Program-made: the position numbers and the translations under genes
Source of the DNA: Gemmatimonadota bacterium
Lineage (GTDB): Bacteria; Gemmatimonadota; Gemmatimonadetes; Gemmatimonadales; GWC2-71-9
DNA length: 40,090 nucleotides
NCBI GenBank assembly: GCA_017889745.1
Contig: JAGGAG010000003.1
Coordinates: forward strand, 1 to 40,090
Direction: 5' to 3'
Shown here: positions 23,158-29,593 of the stretch, piece after piece
Numbering within the stretch: position 1 is the stretch's first letter
Layout: every line of letters begins with the position of its first letter
The notes under the pieces: model-generated
Seen by the model: only the letters and a program-made list of their open reading frames with translations
The model's database searches: none
Told to the model about the DNA's origin: nothing

Positions 23158-23711
23158 CGCATCTCCTCCCGCACCGTCCCCAGTTGGTCCCTGAGGGCAC
23201 GTCGTGCATGAAACAACTCGGAGCGCACCGTACCCTCCGGGGCTCCCATCAGGTCCGCTATCTCGGCGTGCGAGAACCCTTCCGCGTCGAACAGCGTAAC
23301 CACCAGCCTCTGTCGCTCCGGCAAGGTCGCGAGCGCCCTGCGCAGGCGGTCGCGGAGCAGGGCCCGCTCGGTGTCCTGCTCCGGACTTGCCCCGGTGGCC
23401 GGTGCGTCGGGACTCACCATCTCGGTTTGCCGCACCGAGCGCCGGCGGGCCAGGTCGCGGGCCGCATTGACCACGATGCGCATGAGCCAGGGGCGGAACG
23501 GCCGCGCGGGGTCGAAGCGCTCCAGCGATCGCCAGGCCGCGACGAGCCCGTCCTGGGCCGCATCGTCGGCATCGTGCTCGTCGTGGAGAATCGAGAGGGC
23601 CACCCGCCGGGCGGTGTCTCCGTGGTGTTCGACCAGGAGGCCATACGCTGCCTGGTCGCCTGCCGCGGCCGCCTGGGCCAGTTCGCCGTCGTCTGCGTCC
23701 CTATTACGCAC
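23154..23711 (-). CDS. ECF-family RNA polymerase sigma factor (second of two)
   Basis: A 185-residue sigma factor embedded in a longer ORF-track frame. Region 2 includes AAYGLLVEHHGDTARRVALS and DADDAAQDGLVAAWRSL, then FRPWLMRIVVNAARDLARRR. Region 4 includes ALATLPERQRLVVTLFDAEGFSHAEIADLMG and GTVRSELFHARRALR. No ATG is in place; GTG 23711 is the best start because AGGAGG lies just upstream, although the 3-nt spacing is short, and TTG 23723 is an alternative. First gene of the efflux operon, so it probably autoregulates the whole unit in response to envelope stress. Confidence 0.9.
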   Translation of the reverse strand: MRNRDADDGELAQAAAAGDQAAYGLLVEHHGDTARRVALSILHDEHDADDAAQDGLVAAWRSLERFDPARPFRPWLMRIVVNAARDLARRRSVRQTEMVSPDAPATGASPEQDTERALLRDRLRRALATLPERQRLVVTLFDAEGFSHAEIADLMGAPEGTVRSELFHARRALRDQLGTVREEMR

Positions 23712-23730
23712 CAGCCTCCTCAAACGTTGA

Positions 23731-23762
23731 GCGGGGCCCCGGCTCAGTACCGGAGGCCCCGC
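23731..23762. terminator. GC-rich hairpin between the HD gene and the ECF operon
   Basis: GCGGGGCC/GGCCCCGC (8 bp) plus CCGG/CCGG, with one bulged T, enclose a 7-nt loop. It lies 20 bp before the ECF start codon and just after the HD gene. It lacks a long U-tract (TCAACGTTT follows), so termination is probable but not certain, and it may also influence the ECF leader. Confidence 0.55.
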
Positions 23763-23782
23763 CGTTCCCGGTGTTGCGCACC

Positions 23783-24364
23783 TCAGGGGGTGCCGAGGCC
23801 CAGCAACCGTTCGTGTGGCCTCAGGGCGGCGATGAGGATGGTGACGAGTTCCTCGAGCGGCACCCCCAGCTCGTCGGCGCCCAGCATGACGTCCTCCCGG
23901 CTCACGCCACGGGCAAACGCCTTGTCCTTGAGCTTCTTCCGGACGCTCGACACCTCGAGGTCGGCCAGGCTCTTCGAAGGCCGCACCAGGGCGCAGGCCA
24001 CCAGGAACCCGGCAAGTTCGTCCACCGCAAAGAGCCCGCGCGCCATCAGGCTGTCCCGCGGCACGCCGGTGTAGCTGGCGTGGCCCAGGATGGCGCGCTG
24101 CATCGGCTCGGGGAGGCCGCGCTCCGCCAGGATGCGGACTCCCTCGGCAGGGTGCTCCTCGGTGGCGGAGTGCTGCGCGTTGGGGAAACGCTCGTAGTCG
24201 AAGTCGTGCAGCAGCCCGATGAGGCCCCAGTCGTCGGGATTCTCGCCATACCGCCCGGCGAGGGCCCGCATCGACAGTTCCACCGCGTACATGTGCCGGC
24301 GGAGCGGCTCGGACTGGGTGTACTCGTGAACGAGGGCGAGAGCCTGGTCGCGGGTGATCGTCAT
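23783..24364 (-). CDS. HD-domain phosphohydrolase family protein
   Basis: A 193-residue soluble protein of the HD superfamily. The HD pair is in GLIGLLHDFDYERFPN, with upstream His (LRRHMYAVELSMRALA) and downstream His residues (AQHSATEEHPAEG; AILGHASYTG) that would complete the metal site. Such stand-alone HD proteins hydrolyse phosphate esters, often nucleotides, but the substrate is unknown. ATG 24364 is chosen since the longer ORF-track frame has no conserved sequence; TAACTT lies 8 nt before it. It is upstream of the ECF-efflux operon, separated by a hairpin, and downstream of a palindromic gap. Confidence 0.86.
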   Translation of the reverse strand: MTITRDQALALVHEYTQSEPLRRHMYAVELSMRALAGRYGENPDDWGLIGLLHDFDYERFPNAQHSATEEHPAEGVRILAERGLPEPMQRAILGHASYTGVPRDSLMARGLFAVDELAGFLVACALVRPSKSLADLEVSSVRKKLKDKAFARGVSREDVMLGADELGVPLEELVTILIAALRPHERLLGLGTP

Positions 24365-24400
24365 GGGTGGGGAAGTTACTGCGCCGGCGAGGGGGGGTAA

Positions 24401-24469
24401 GGCGCAAGGGGTGAAGGGCATCGCGCCCCTCACCCCCCGCCTCAGTCCTCGAGGGTCCCGGCTTGCGCC
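24401..24469. repeat. Nested inverted repeat in an intergenic gap
   Basis: GGCGCAAG (24401-24408) and CTTGCGCC (24462-24469) form an outer 8-bp inverted repeat. Inside it GGGGTGA and TCACCCC with GGGC/GCCC form a second stem with one mismatch. The element fills most of the 107-bp gap between the SGNH lipoprotein gene and the HD gene. It could be the terminator of the former or a REP-like unit. Confidence 0.5.
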
Positions 24470-24471
24470 AT

Positions 24472-25704
24472 TTATGGCACCGCGGGGATCTCGGTGGCGA
24501 AGAACCGGTTCACCACTGCGATCATCGAGTCTGCTACCACCCGGTGGGTTGCGGAGCTCGGGTGGAACCCGTCGAGGGAGAACCAATTGCCGAAGTTGAT
24601 CGAGCCGCCGGTCGGCACCGCGGCGAGGCTGGGGAACGCCGGAATGCCGCCGTCCTGCACCTGCAGCTGGGCCAAGATCTGGCTAACGTCCACCACTGCC
24701 CAGCCGTGCAGAGCTGCCTGGTCACGAATCAACTGGTTCATCTGGTCGGTGGTGTTCCGCACGTAGGCATACTCGGCGGGAGTGACCACCTGCAGGGTGT
24801 TGCTGCAATCCAGCGCGAACGGCGTGAAGGGTGGTGACGAAGCTCGCAGCAAGCCCGCCACGCCGATGGTCCAGGGCACGAGCACCGAGTCGCCCTTCGA
24901 CCCCGGGATGGCGGCGTTGGGCGCGCAGTTGTTGTCTACCGTGACGGTGGGCGGGAACTGGGCTGGAAACCCGCAAGCACCGGTCTTGAGGCACCAGTAG
25001 GTGCTGCCCCGCGACGTGTACGGGATCAGTGTCACGTCGGGAATGGTGAAGGCCACCACCTGCGTGTTCAGCGTAGCCACGCTGTCGGCGAACTTGGTGT
25101 AGTTGTCCGCGAACACCGGGTACGGCGTGACCGAATCGGGGTCGCCGGGGTCGGGGGCGGACGTCACGGCACCGAGCACGTCGTTCGACCCGATCTCGAT
25201 GCTGAGGAGCGTCGGCTGCGCCGCTTTCACGGCGTTCCAGGGCGTCTGGCCACCGAGGAAGAAGATCTGCAACCGCTCGTAGGTGCTGGTCGGAGACCCG
25301 ATATTGGTGAAGAGGTCGGGCGTCGAGAGGCCCGGCGCCGCGAGGTTGCCGAGGTGGTACGGGATCGGCGTCTGGCGGAGGGTGCACCCGGAGGCGGTGG
25401 CACCGCCGACCCTGGCCTGTGTCACGTTGTTCGTAAACGGCGCCGGGCACCCCGGCAGGTTCAGGCTCGGGCGGGAGAAGCTCGCGCCCGCCTGCTCGGC
25501 CACGAGCACCGGGAACGCGCGCCGCTGAGTGCTGTCGTTGATGCCGGCCGACTGCAGACCGGCAGAGATGCTGGTGCCAATCGCGACGAACCGGGTGAAC
25601 AACCTGTTGTTGTTCGAGAGGTCGGGCGGGTCGAGGGTCTCATTGGTGTAGCAGCCTGCCACGACGGGCAGGGCGAGTGCAATGAGCCGGAAGCGACGGA
25701 ACAT
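24472..25704 (-). CDS. SGNH/GDSL-family hydrolase lipoprotein
   Basis: A 410-residue exported lipoprotein: the lipobox VVAGC puts the acylated Cys at residue 18. The esterase blocks are visible: block I VAIGTSISAG with the nucleophile Ser45 in a GTS rather than GDS context, block III IEIGSNDVLG, and block V LDGFHPSSATH with catalytic Asp and His. SGNH enzymes are esterases, lipases or acyl-carbohydrate hydrolases. The gene starts 17 bp after the FadL-type gene, so the two are cotranscribed; a lipid-cleaving enzyme beside a hydrophobic-compound channel is a coherent pair. Several extra Cys residues (CPAPF, CTLRQ, CLKTGACGF) may form disulfides. Confidence 0.9.
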   Translation of the reverse strand: MFRRFRLIALALPVVAGCYTNETLDPPDLSNNNRLFTRFVAIGTSISAGLQSAGINDSTQRRAFPVLVAEQAGASFSRPSLNLPGCPAPFTNNVTQARVGGATASGCTLRQTPIPYHLGNLAAPGLSTPDLFTNIGSPTSTYERLQIFFLGGQTPWNAVKAAQPTLLSIEIGSNDVLGAVTSAPDPGDPDSVTPYPVFADNYTKFADSVATLNTQVVAFTIPDVTLIPYTSRGSTYWCLKTGACGFPAQFPPTVTVDNNCAPNAAIPGSKGDSVLVPWTIGVAGLLRASSPPFTPFALDCSNTLQVVTPAEYAYVRNTTDQMNQLIRDQAALHGWAVVDVSQILAQLQVQDGGIPAFPSLAAVPTGGSINFGNWFSLDGFHPSSATHRVVADSMIAVVNRFFATEIPAVP

Positions 25705-25721
25705 GAGCTCGGTTCTCCCGG

Positions 25722-27095
25722 TCAGAAGGTGGCGGTCAGCGTGACGCTGACCAGGTTGGCACCGGCATTGAAATACAGGCCATTGGTGATGGGGCCGCCG
25801 GGTTCGAGGGCGACCGTGCGTCCCCGGCGGTTATAGGCATCGACGAGCATGTAGGCGGCATCGATGTAGAACGTCTTCGAGATCCGGGTGCCAAAGCCGA
25901 CCGAGTAGTCGTTCCGGCTGGCCTCGGGGAGGTTTGGTATGACCGACTGATCGGGCGCAGCCGCCTCGTGGAAGATGAACCCGCCCCGGAACACCGTTCC
26001 GTGTTCCTTGTTGAGCAGGAGTTCGGCGCCGAAGCGCCAGGTCCAGACGCTGTTGTCGTTGAGCACCAGCGACTGATTTGGCAGGATCTCGAAGTCGAGC
26101 GGGATCTCGTCGAGCACCTCCCACCAGGTGTACTGCGCATCGAACATCACGGTCAGGGCCTTCACGGGGGTCACCGCGACGCCCATGACCAGCTGGTTGG
26201 GCAACCGGATCGAGGTGGACACGCCCTGGGTGACCAGCGATCCGCCGGTCTCGAACTGCGGGGCCAGCAGCGCGTCGACCGGGGTACCGGCCGGAAACCC
26301 GAGCGGGTTGCCGGCCGTGAGCACCAGGCCCGTCGGGTCCTGGGTGAACTGTGCCTCACCGCCATCCGCAGTGACCTTCTGCCGACCGAGGTAACGCACA
26401 CCCAGCGACACCTGCTTCGTGAGGTCGAAGGTGGCGCCGAGGTTGTAGCCCACGCCCCACGCGCTGCCGGTGATGTTTGCATCGGCGAAGTCGGTGCCGT
26501 AAGGAATGCCGAGCATCCCGAACGTGACTCCCGGCGCGGCAAACTGCTGCGAGAGGTCGAGCTTGCGCTCGAGGTCAACGCTCAGGTGGGTGATGTCGAG
26601 ACCGGCGCCGATCTTGAACTTGCCGAACTGCGCCGCTGCTGTGGGCTGCAGGTAGATCGCCTTCAGTGACGTCTTGTAGCCGAGGAATCGGCCCTCGAAC
26701 GTCTCTTTGTCCCACTCCGTCGTGAGGCCGTAGGGGACATAGACGCCGAACCCCAGTGCGTAGCGCTTGGCGACCGGGGCCACGAAGTACAGGTTGGGGA
26801 CCGGGTACGCCTTGCTCAGGAAGTCGGCCTGAATCTGGGTGTTGTCGTTGGACCAGGTCGTAAATGGCATGATGACCGTGCCACCGAGGGAGCCGCTTGT
26901 TGGCAGGCCCGCAATTCCCGCGGGGTTGAAGTACATGCCAGAGGCATCGGCACACGGCCTCGCCGCCGCCGTGCCGCCGCGCCCCATGGTGCAGGCCCCC
27001 TGCTCGTAGACACCGTACCCCTGGGCGTGAGACACCGCGGGTCGCGCCAGCAGCAGTGCAGCCGCCAGGGCGAAGCACACTTCGGAACGCCGCAT
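25722..27095 (-). CDS. FadL/OmpP1-family outer membrane transport protein
   Basis: A 457-residue beta-barrel channel for fatty acids or other hydrophobic compounds. It has a signal peptide (MRRSEVCFALAAALLLARPA to SHAQG). The conserved N-terminal plug segment reads YEQGACTMGRGGTAA and SGMYFNPAGIAGLP, close to the FadL NPAG motif, here with two Cys (GAC, RPC) that could be bridged. The barrel ends VSVTLTATF with a C-terminal Phe, as expected for BAM recognition. ATG 27095 is preferred to the long ORF because the signal peptide begins there and CGGAG precedes it. It is followed after 17 bp by the SGNH lipoprotein gene. Confidence 0.93.
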   Translation of the reverse strand: MRRSEVCFALAAALLLARPAVSHAQGYGVYEQGACTMGRGGTAAARPCADASGMYFNPAGIAGLPTSGSLGGTVIMPFTTWSNDNTQIQADFLSKAYPVPNLYFVAPVAKRYALGFGVYVPYGLTTEWDKETFEGRFLGYKTSLKAIYLQPTAAAQFGKFKIGAGLDITHLSVDLERKLDLSQQFAAPGVTFGMLGIPYGTDFADANITGSAWGVGYNLGATFDLTKQVSLGVRYLGRQKVTADGGEAQFTQDPTGLVLTAGNPLGFPAGTPVDALLAPQFETGGSLVTQGVSTSIRLPNQLVMGVAVTPVKALTVMFDAQYTWWEVLDEIPLDFEILPNQSLVLNDNSVWTWRFGAELLLNKEHGTVFRGGFIFHEAAAPDQSVIPNLPEASRNDYSVGFGTRISKTFYIDAAYMLVDAYNRRGRTVALEPGGPITNGLYFNAGANLVSVTLTATF

Positions 27096-27193
27096 ACGCG
27101 AACTCCGAATAATGGGATCGACTATGAGGGAATCTTGCACAGGAGCCGGTCGCGCCGGGCTGTGAGCAACGGTAGCGCGCAGAACAGCCCGTG

Positions 27194-27604
27194 TCAAAGA
27201 GAAGCTGCCGGGGCCGCGCTTGCGGAAAGCGGAACGTCGGCCGCCGGCTCGCCATCTATGCTGAGGGCGAAGCGGTACTGGCCGGGGCGCGGCAGGGGCA
27301 CGTCGAAGGCGAGGACCGCGGCGGCCTCCACATCCGTCACGCCGGCCGGCGGTTCGCCGAACTGCACCGTGCCCTCGCCGCCGAGCAGTTCGTTGTCCTG
27401 GTCGTCGAGGAACCGGATCCGGAGCGCGTGCACGCCGATTTCATTGCGCTGCGCGCGCAACCGGATCACCAGGTGGGTGCGGGGGTGCAACGCCGGAAAC
27501 CCGCCCACCCACACATGCCGGAAGATCCCGAGCACCGACAGCTTGCCCTGCTGGTCGAACAGGGCATAGTCGGCCAGTACGGCAAAGTCGACGTGCAGGC
27601 TCAG
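27194..27604 (-). CDS. DUF6941-like protein, probably starting at CTG
   Basis: The ORF track starts this gene at GTG 27535, but the same frame continues upstream with [30 protein letters not shown], which looks like the conserved N-terminus of small DUF6941-type proteins. No ATG, GTG or TTG is available in that extension, which is closed by a TGA inside the cyclophilin gene. CTG 27604 overlaps the cyclophilin stop as CTGA and would give 136 residues; CTG 27598 is the alternative. The product is a beta-rich soluble domain ([40 protein letters not shown]) of unknown function. Family assignment is by eye. Confidence 0.65.
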   Translation of the reverse strand: MSLHVDFAVLADYALFDQQGKLSVLGIFRHVWVGGFPALHPRTHLVIRLRAQRNEIGVHALRIRFLDDQDNELLGGEGTVQFGEPPAGVTDVEAAAVLAFDVPLPRPGQYRFALSIDGEPAADVPLSASAAPAASL

Positions 27605-28050
27605 CTCACGCGGATGGACGTCACTTCATCGCCCTGCCGGATCGCGTTCACCACGTCCATGCCCGACGAAACCTGCCCGAACACCGTGTGCTTGCGGTCG
27701 AGGTGGGGCTGCGGCGAATGGCAGATGAAGAACTGGCTCCCGCCGGTATCCTTGCCCGCGTGCGCCATCGAGAGCGTGCCGGCCACGTGCCGGTGGGTGT
27801 TCTTCTCGGTTTCGCACTTGATCTTGTAGCCCGGGCCGCCGGTCCCGGCGCGCGGGTCGCCCAGCTTCTTCGAGAGCGGGTCGCCGCCCTGGATCATGAA
27901 GTCGGAGATGACGCGGTGGAAGCGGGTGCCGTCATAGAAGTCGCTGTTGGCGAGCTTCTCGAAGTTGGCGACGGTGTTGGGCACCTCGTCGTCGAAGAGC
28001 TCCGCGACGATGGTGCCCTTGCTGGTGATGATGGTAGCGGTCTTGGCCAC
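27601..28050 (-). CDS. Cyclophilin-type peptidyl-prolyl isomerase
   Basis: A 149-residue cytoplasmic PpiB-like isomerase with no signal peptide. Conserved elements include [12 protein letters not shown], the active-site Arg/Phe/Gln region [15 protein letters not shown] and [20 protein letters not shown], followed by [13 protein letters not shown], where His replaces the usual Trp of cyclosporin-binding eukaryotic forms. It catalyses cis-trans isomerisation of Xaa-Pro bonds. It lies 36 bp downstream of the repeat-containing secreted protein gene and overlaps the DUF6941-like gene. Confidence 0.95.
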   Translation of the reverse strand: MAKTATIITSKGTIVAELFDDEVPNTVANFEKLANSDFYDGTRFHRVISDFMIQGGDPLSKKLGDPRAGTGGPGYKIKCETEKNTHRHVAGTLSMAHAGKDTGGSQFFICHSPQPHLDRKHTVFGQVSSGMDVVNAIRQGDEVTSIRVS

Positions 28051-28086
28051 GATGCCTTCCGGAAAGGAGTGGCCGGAAATCTACTG

Positions 28087-28893
28087 CTAAGGCGACACGT
28101 TGTCCGGGTCCGTCACGATCGGGTTCACCATGTCCGGGTCGGTCGGCGATTCGTTCCCCGGCTGCTGCACGTCGACGTCCTTGGCCATGTTCACGTTACC
28201 CGGTTGCTGCACGTCGACATCCTTGGCCATGTTCACGTTGCCCGGCTTCTGCACGTCCACGTCCTTGGACACGTTCACGTTGCCCGGCTTCTGTACGTCC
28301 ACGTCCTTGCCCACGTTCACGTTGCCCGGCTGCTGGACGTCCGCATCGTTCTGGAGCCGGACGTTGTCGGGATAGGCCCCGGCGACGCCGACGATGTCGG
28401 GATCGACGACGGGTCCACGTCCCGCGATCTCCGACTGCCACGCGATCAGCTGGCCGGAGTACTTCTGGTAAAGCTGCAGGTTCGCCGCCATCGCCGGCGT
28501 GATCGCCGGCGCGCCGGGGTTCTGCTGCGAGTTCTGGTACGCCTGGGCGGTGAGCATCAGTGCCAGTTCGCTGAGCACGCCCTGGCGGGTGGTGAGACCG
28601 GCATTGTTGTACGACCGTTTCACCTGGGGGATCTGCTTGAGCCGCGCAATGACCTCGTCAACCGTCGGGTTGCCCGCCGACGCCGCGACGATCTGGTCGC
28701 CGAGTCCGGGGGTCGTGGCGATCGCGCGGGCGAGGGCGTTCCGCGCGTGCACCACCGCCTCGATCTCCGCGGCGGAGAAGCGGAAGTTGAGCGCGGCCTG
28801 GAGATTCGGGTTCTGCTGCGCCGGCGCGGGCGCTGCGGCGAGCAGCATTGCCGACAGGAGCAGCGTGCTGCGGGCGCGATCGAGCGAAATCAT
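28087..28893 (-). CDS. Secreted protein with C-terminal 14-residue tandem repeats
   Basis: A 268-residue exported protein (signal peptide STLLLSAMLLAAAPAPAQQ). Residues about 25-150 form a helical domain (AAEIEAVVHARNALARAI; QGVLSELALMLTAQAYQNSQ) that I do not recognise. The C-terminal third consists of about five copies of the 14-mer DVDVQxPGNVNxxK, then an Asp/Pro-rich tail (DPDMVNPIVTDPDNVSP) echoed by DPDIV and YPDNV before the repeats. The repeat unit is acidic and may bind calcium or form a flexible or fibrous surface. AAGGAG lies 7 nt before ATG 28893, which deletes the non-signal N-terminus of the ORF-track entry. Confidence 0.8.
   Translation of the reverse strand: MISLDRARSTLLLSAMLLAAAPAPAQQNPNLQAALNFRFSAAEIEAVVHARNALARAIATTPGLGDQIVAASAGNPTVDEVIARLKQIPQVKRSYNNAGLTTRQGVLSELALMLTAQAYQNSQQNPGAPAITPAMAANLQLYQKYSGQLIAWQSEIAGRGPVVDPDIVGVAGAYPDNVRLQNDADVQQPGNVNVGKDVDVQKPGNVNVSKDVDVQKPGNVNMAKDVDVQQPGNVNMAKDVDVQQPGNESPTDPDMVNPIVTDPDNVSP
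28157..28347. repeat. 42-bp coding minisatellite, about 4.5 copies
   Basis: Units beginning CCCGG at 28157, 28199, 28241, 28283 and 28325 (last one partial) recur every 42 bp and encode the 14-residue repeat of the secreted protein in frame. Copies differ at a few bases each, partly at synonymous positions, so the array is not a very recent duplication. In-frame copy changes by slippage would be tolerated. Confidence 0.9.
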
Positions 28894-28924
28894 GTCATCT
28901 CTCCTTGCCGCGTGACCCGGTGCG

Positions 28925-29593
28925 TCAGAGTTGCGCCGAGGGACAGAGATCCACCAGCACGCATTCCCCGCACCTGGGTCGCCGGGCGATACAGGTGCGC
29001 CGTCCATGGAATATCAGCAGGTGCGACAGCAGTGCCCAGTCGCGCTGCGGGAACAGCGCCATCAGGTCGCGCTCGATGCGCTCCGGATCGGTGTTCCGCG
29101 ACAGCCGGAGCAGGCGGGAAAGCCGGCCCACGTGGGTGTCCACGGTGACCCCCTCGTTGATCCCGAAGGCGTTGCCCAGAATGACGTTAGCCGTCTTTCG
29201 CCCGACGCCGGGGAGTACCTTGAGCTGCTCCATGGACGCGGGAATGTCCCCGCCATGCCGATCGACCACAGCATTCGCCATGCCGATGAGGCTCTTCGTC
29301 TTGTTGCGGAAGAATCCGGTCGACCGGATGATCTCCTCCACCTCTTCCGGGCGCGCGGCCGATAGCGCTTCCACGTCGGGATAGCGCCTGAAGAGCGCCG
29401 GCGCCACCAGGTTGACCCGTGCGTCGGTGCACTGCGCCGAGAGGATCGTGGCACACAGCAGCTCGAACGCATTGCGGTGATCGAGCTCGCAGTGCGCGTC
29501 CGGGTAGCGCTTCTTCAGGCGCTTGAGAATTTCCCGCGCGCGCGCCTGCATGGCGACCTTCGATTCCCGGCCGCGGGGCCGCGACGCGGGCAT
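28925..29593 (-). CDS. nth: Endonuclease III
   Basis: A 222-residue DNA glycosylase/AP lyase that removes oxidised pyrimidines. The helix-hairpin-helix reads LKVLPGVGRKTANVILGNAF, containing the catalytic Lys, and VTVDTHVGRLSRLL contains the catalytic Asp. The C-terminal C-x6-C-x2-C-x5-C cluster (CIARRPRCGECVLVDLC) ligates a [4Fe-4S] centre. The ATG at 29593 overlaps the stop of the PolX-like gene (TGATG); the ORF-track frame that extends upstream inside polX is a shadow. Coupling with PolX makes a small base-excision-repair pair. Confidence 0.97.
   Translation of the reverse strand: MPASRPRGRESKVAMQARAREILKRLKKRYPDAHCELDHRNAFELLCATILSAQCTDARVNLVAPALFRRYPDVEALSAARPEEVEEIIRSTGFFRNKTKSLIGMANAVVDRHGGDIPASMEQLKVLPGVGRKTANVILGNAFGINEGVTVDTHVGRLSRLLRLSRNTDPERIERDLMALFPQRDWALLSHLLIFHGRRTCIARRPRCGECVLVDLCPSAQL

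Noticed and set aside
27688-29148. A 486-codon plus-strand ORF with HVHVARLLHVDVLGHVHV repeats
   Set aside because: The repeats are the antisense reading of the 42-bp coding minisatellite; the minus-strand gene has a signal peptide and ribosome site.
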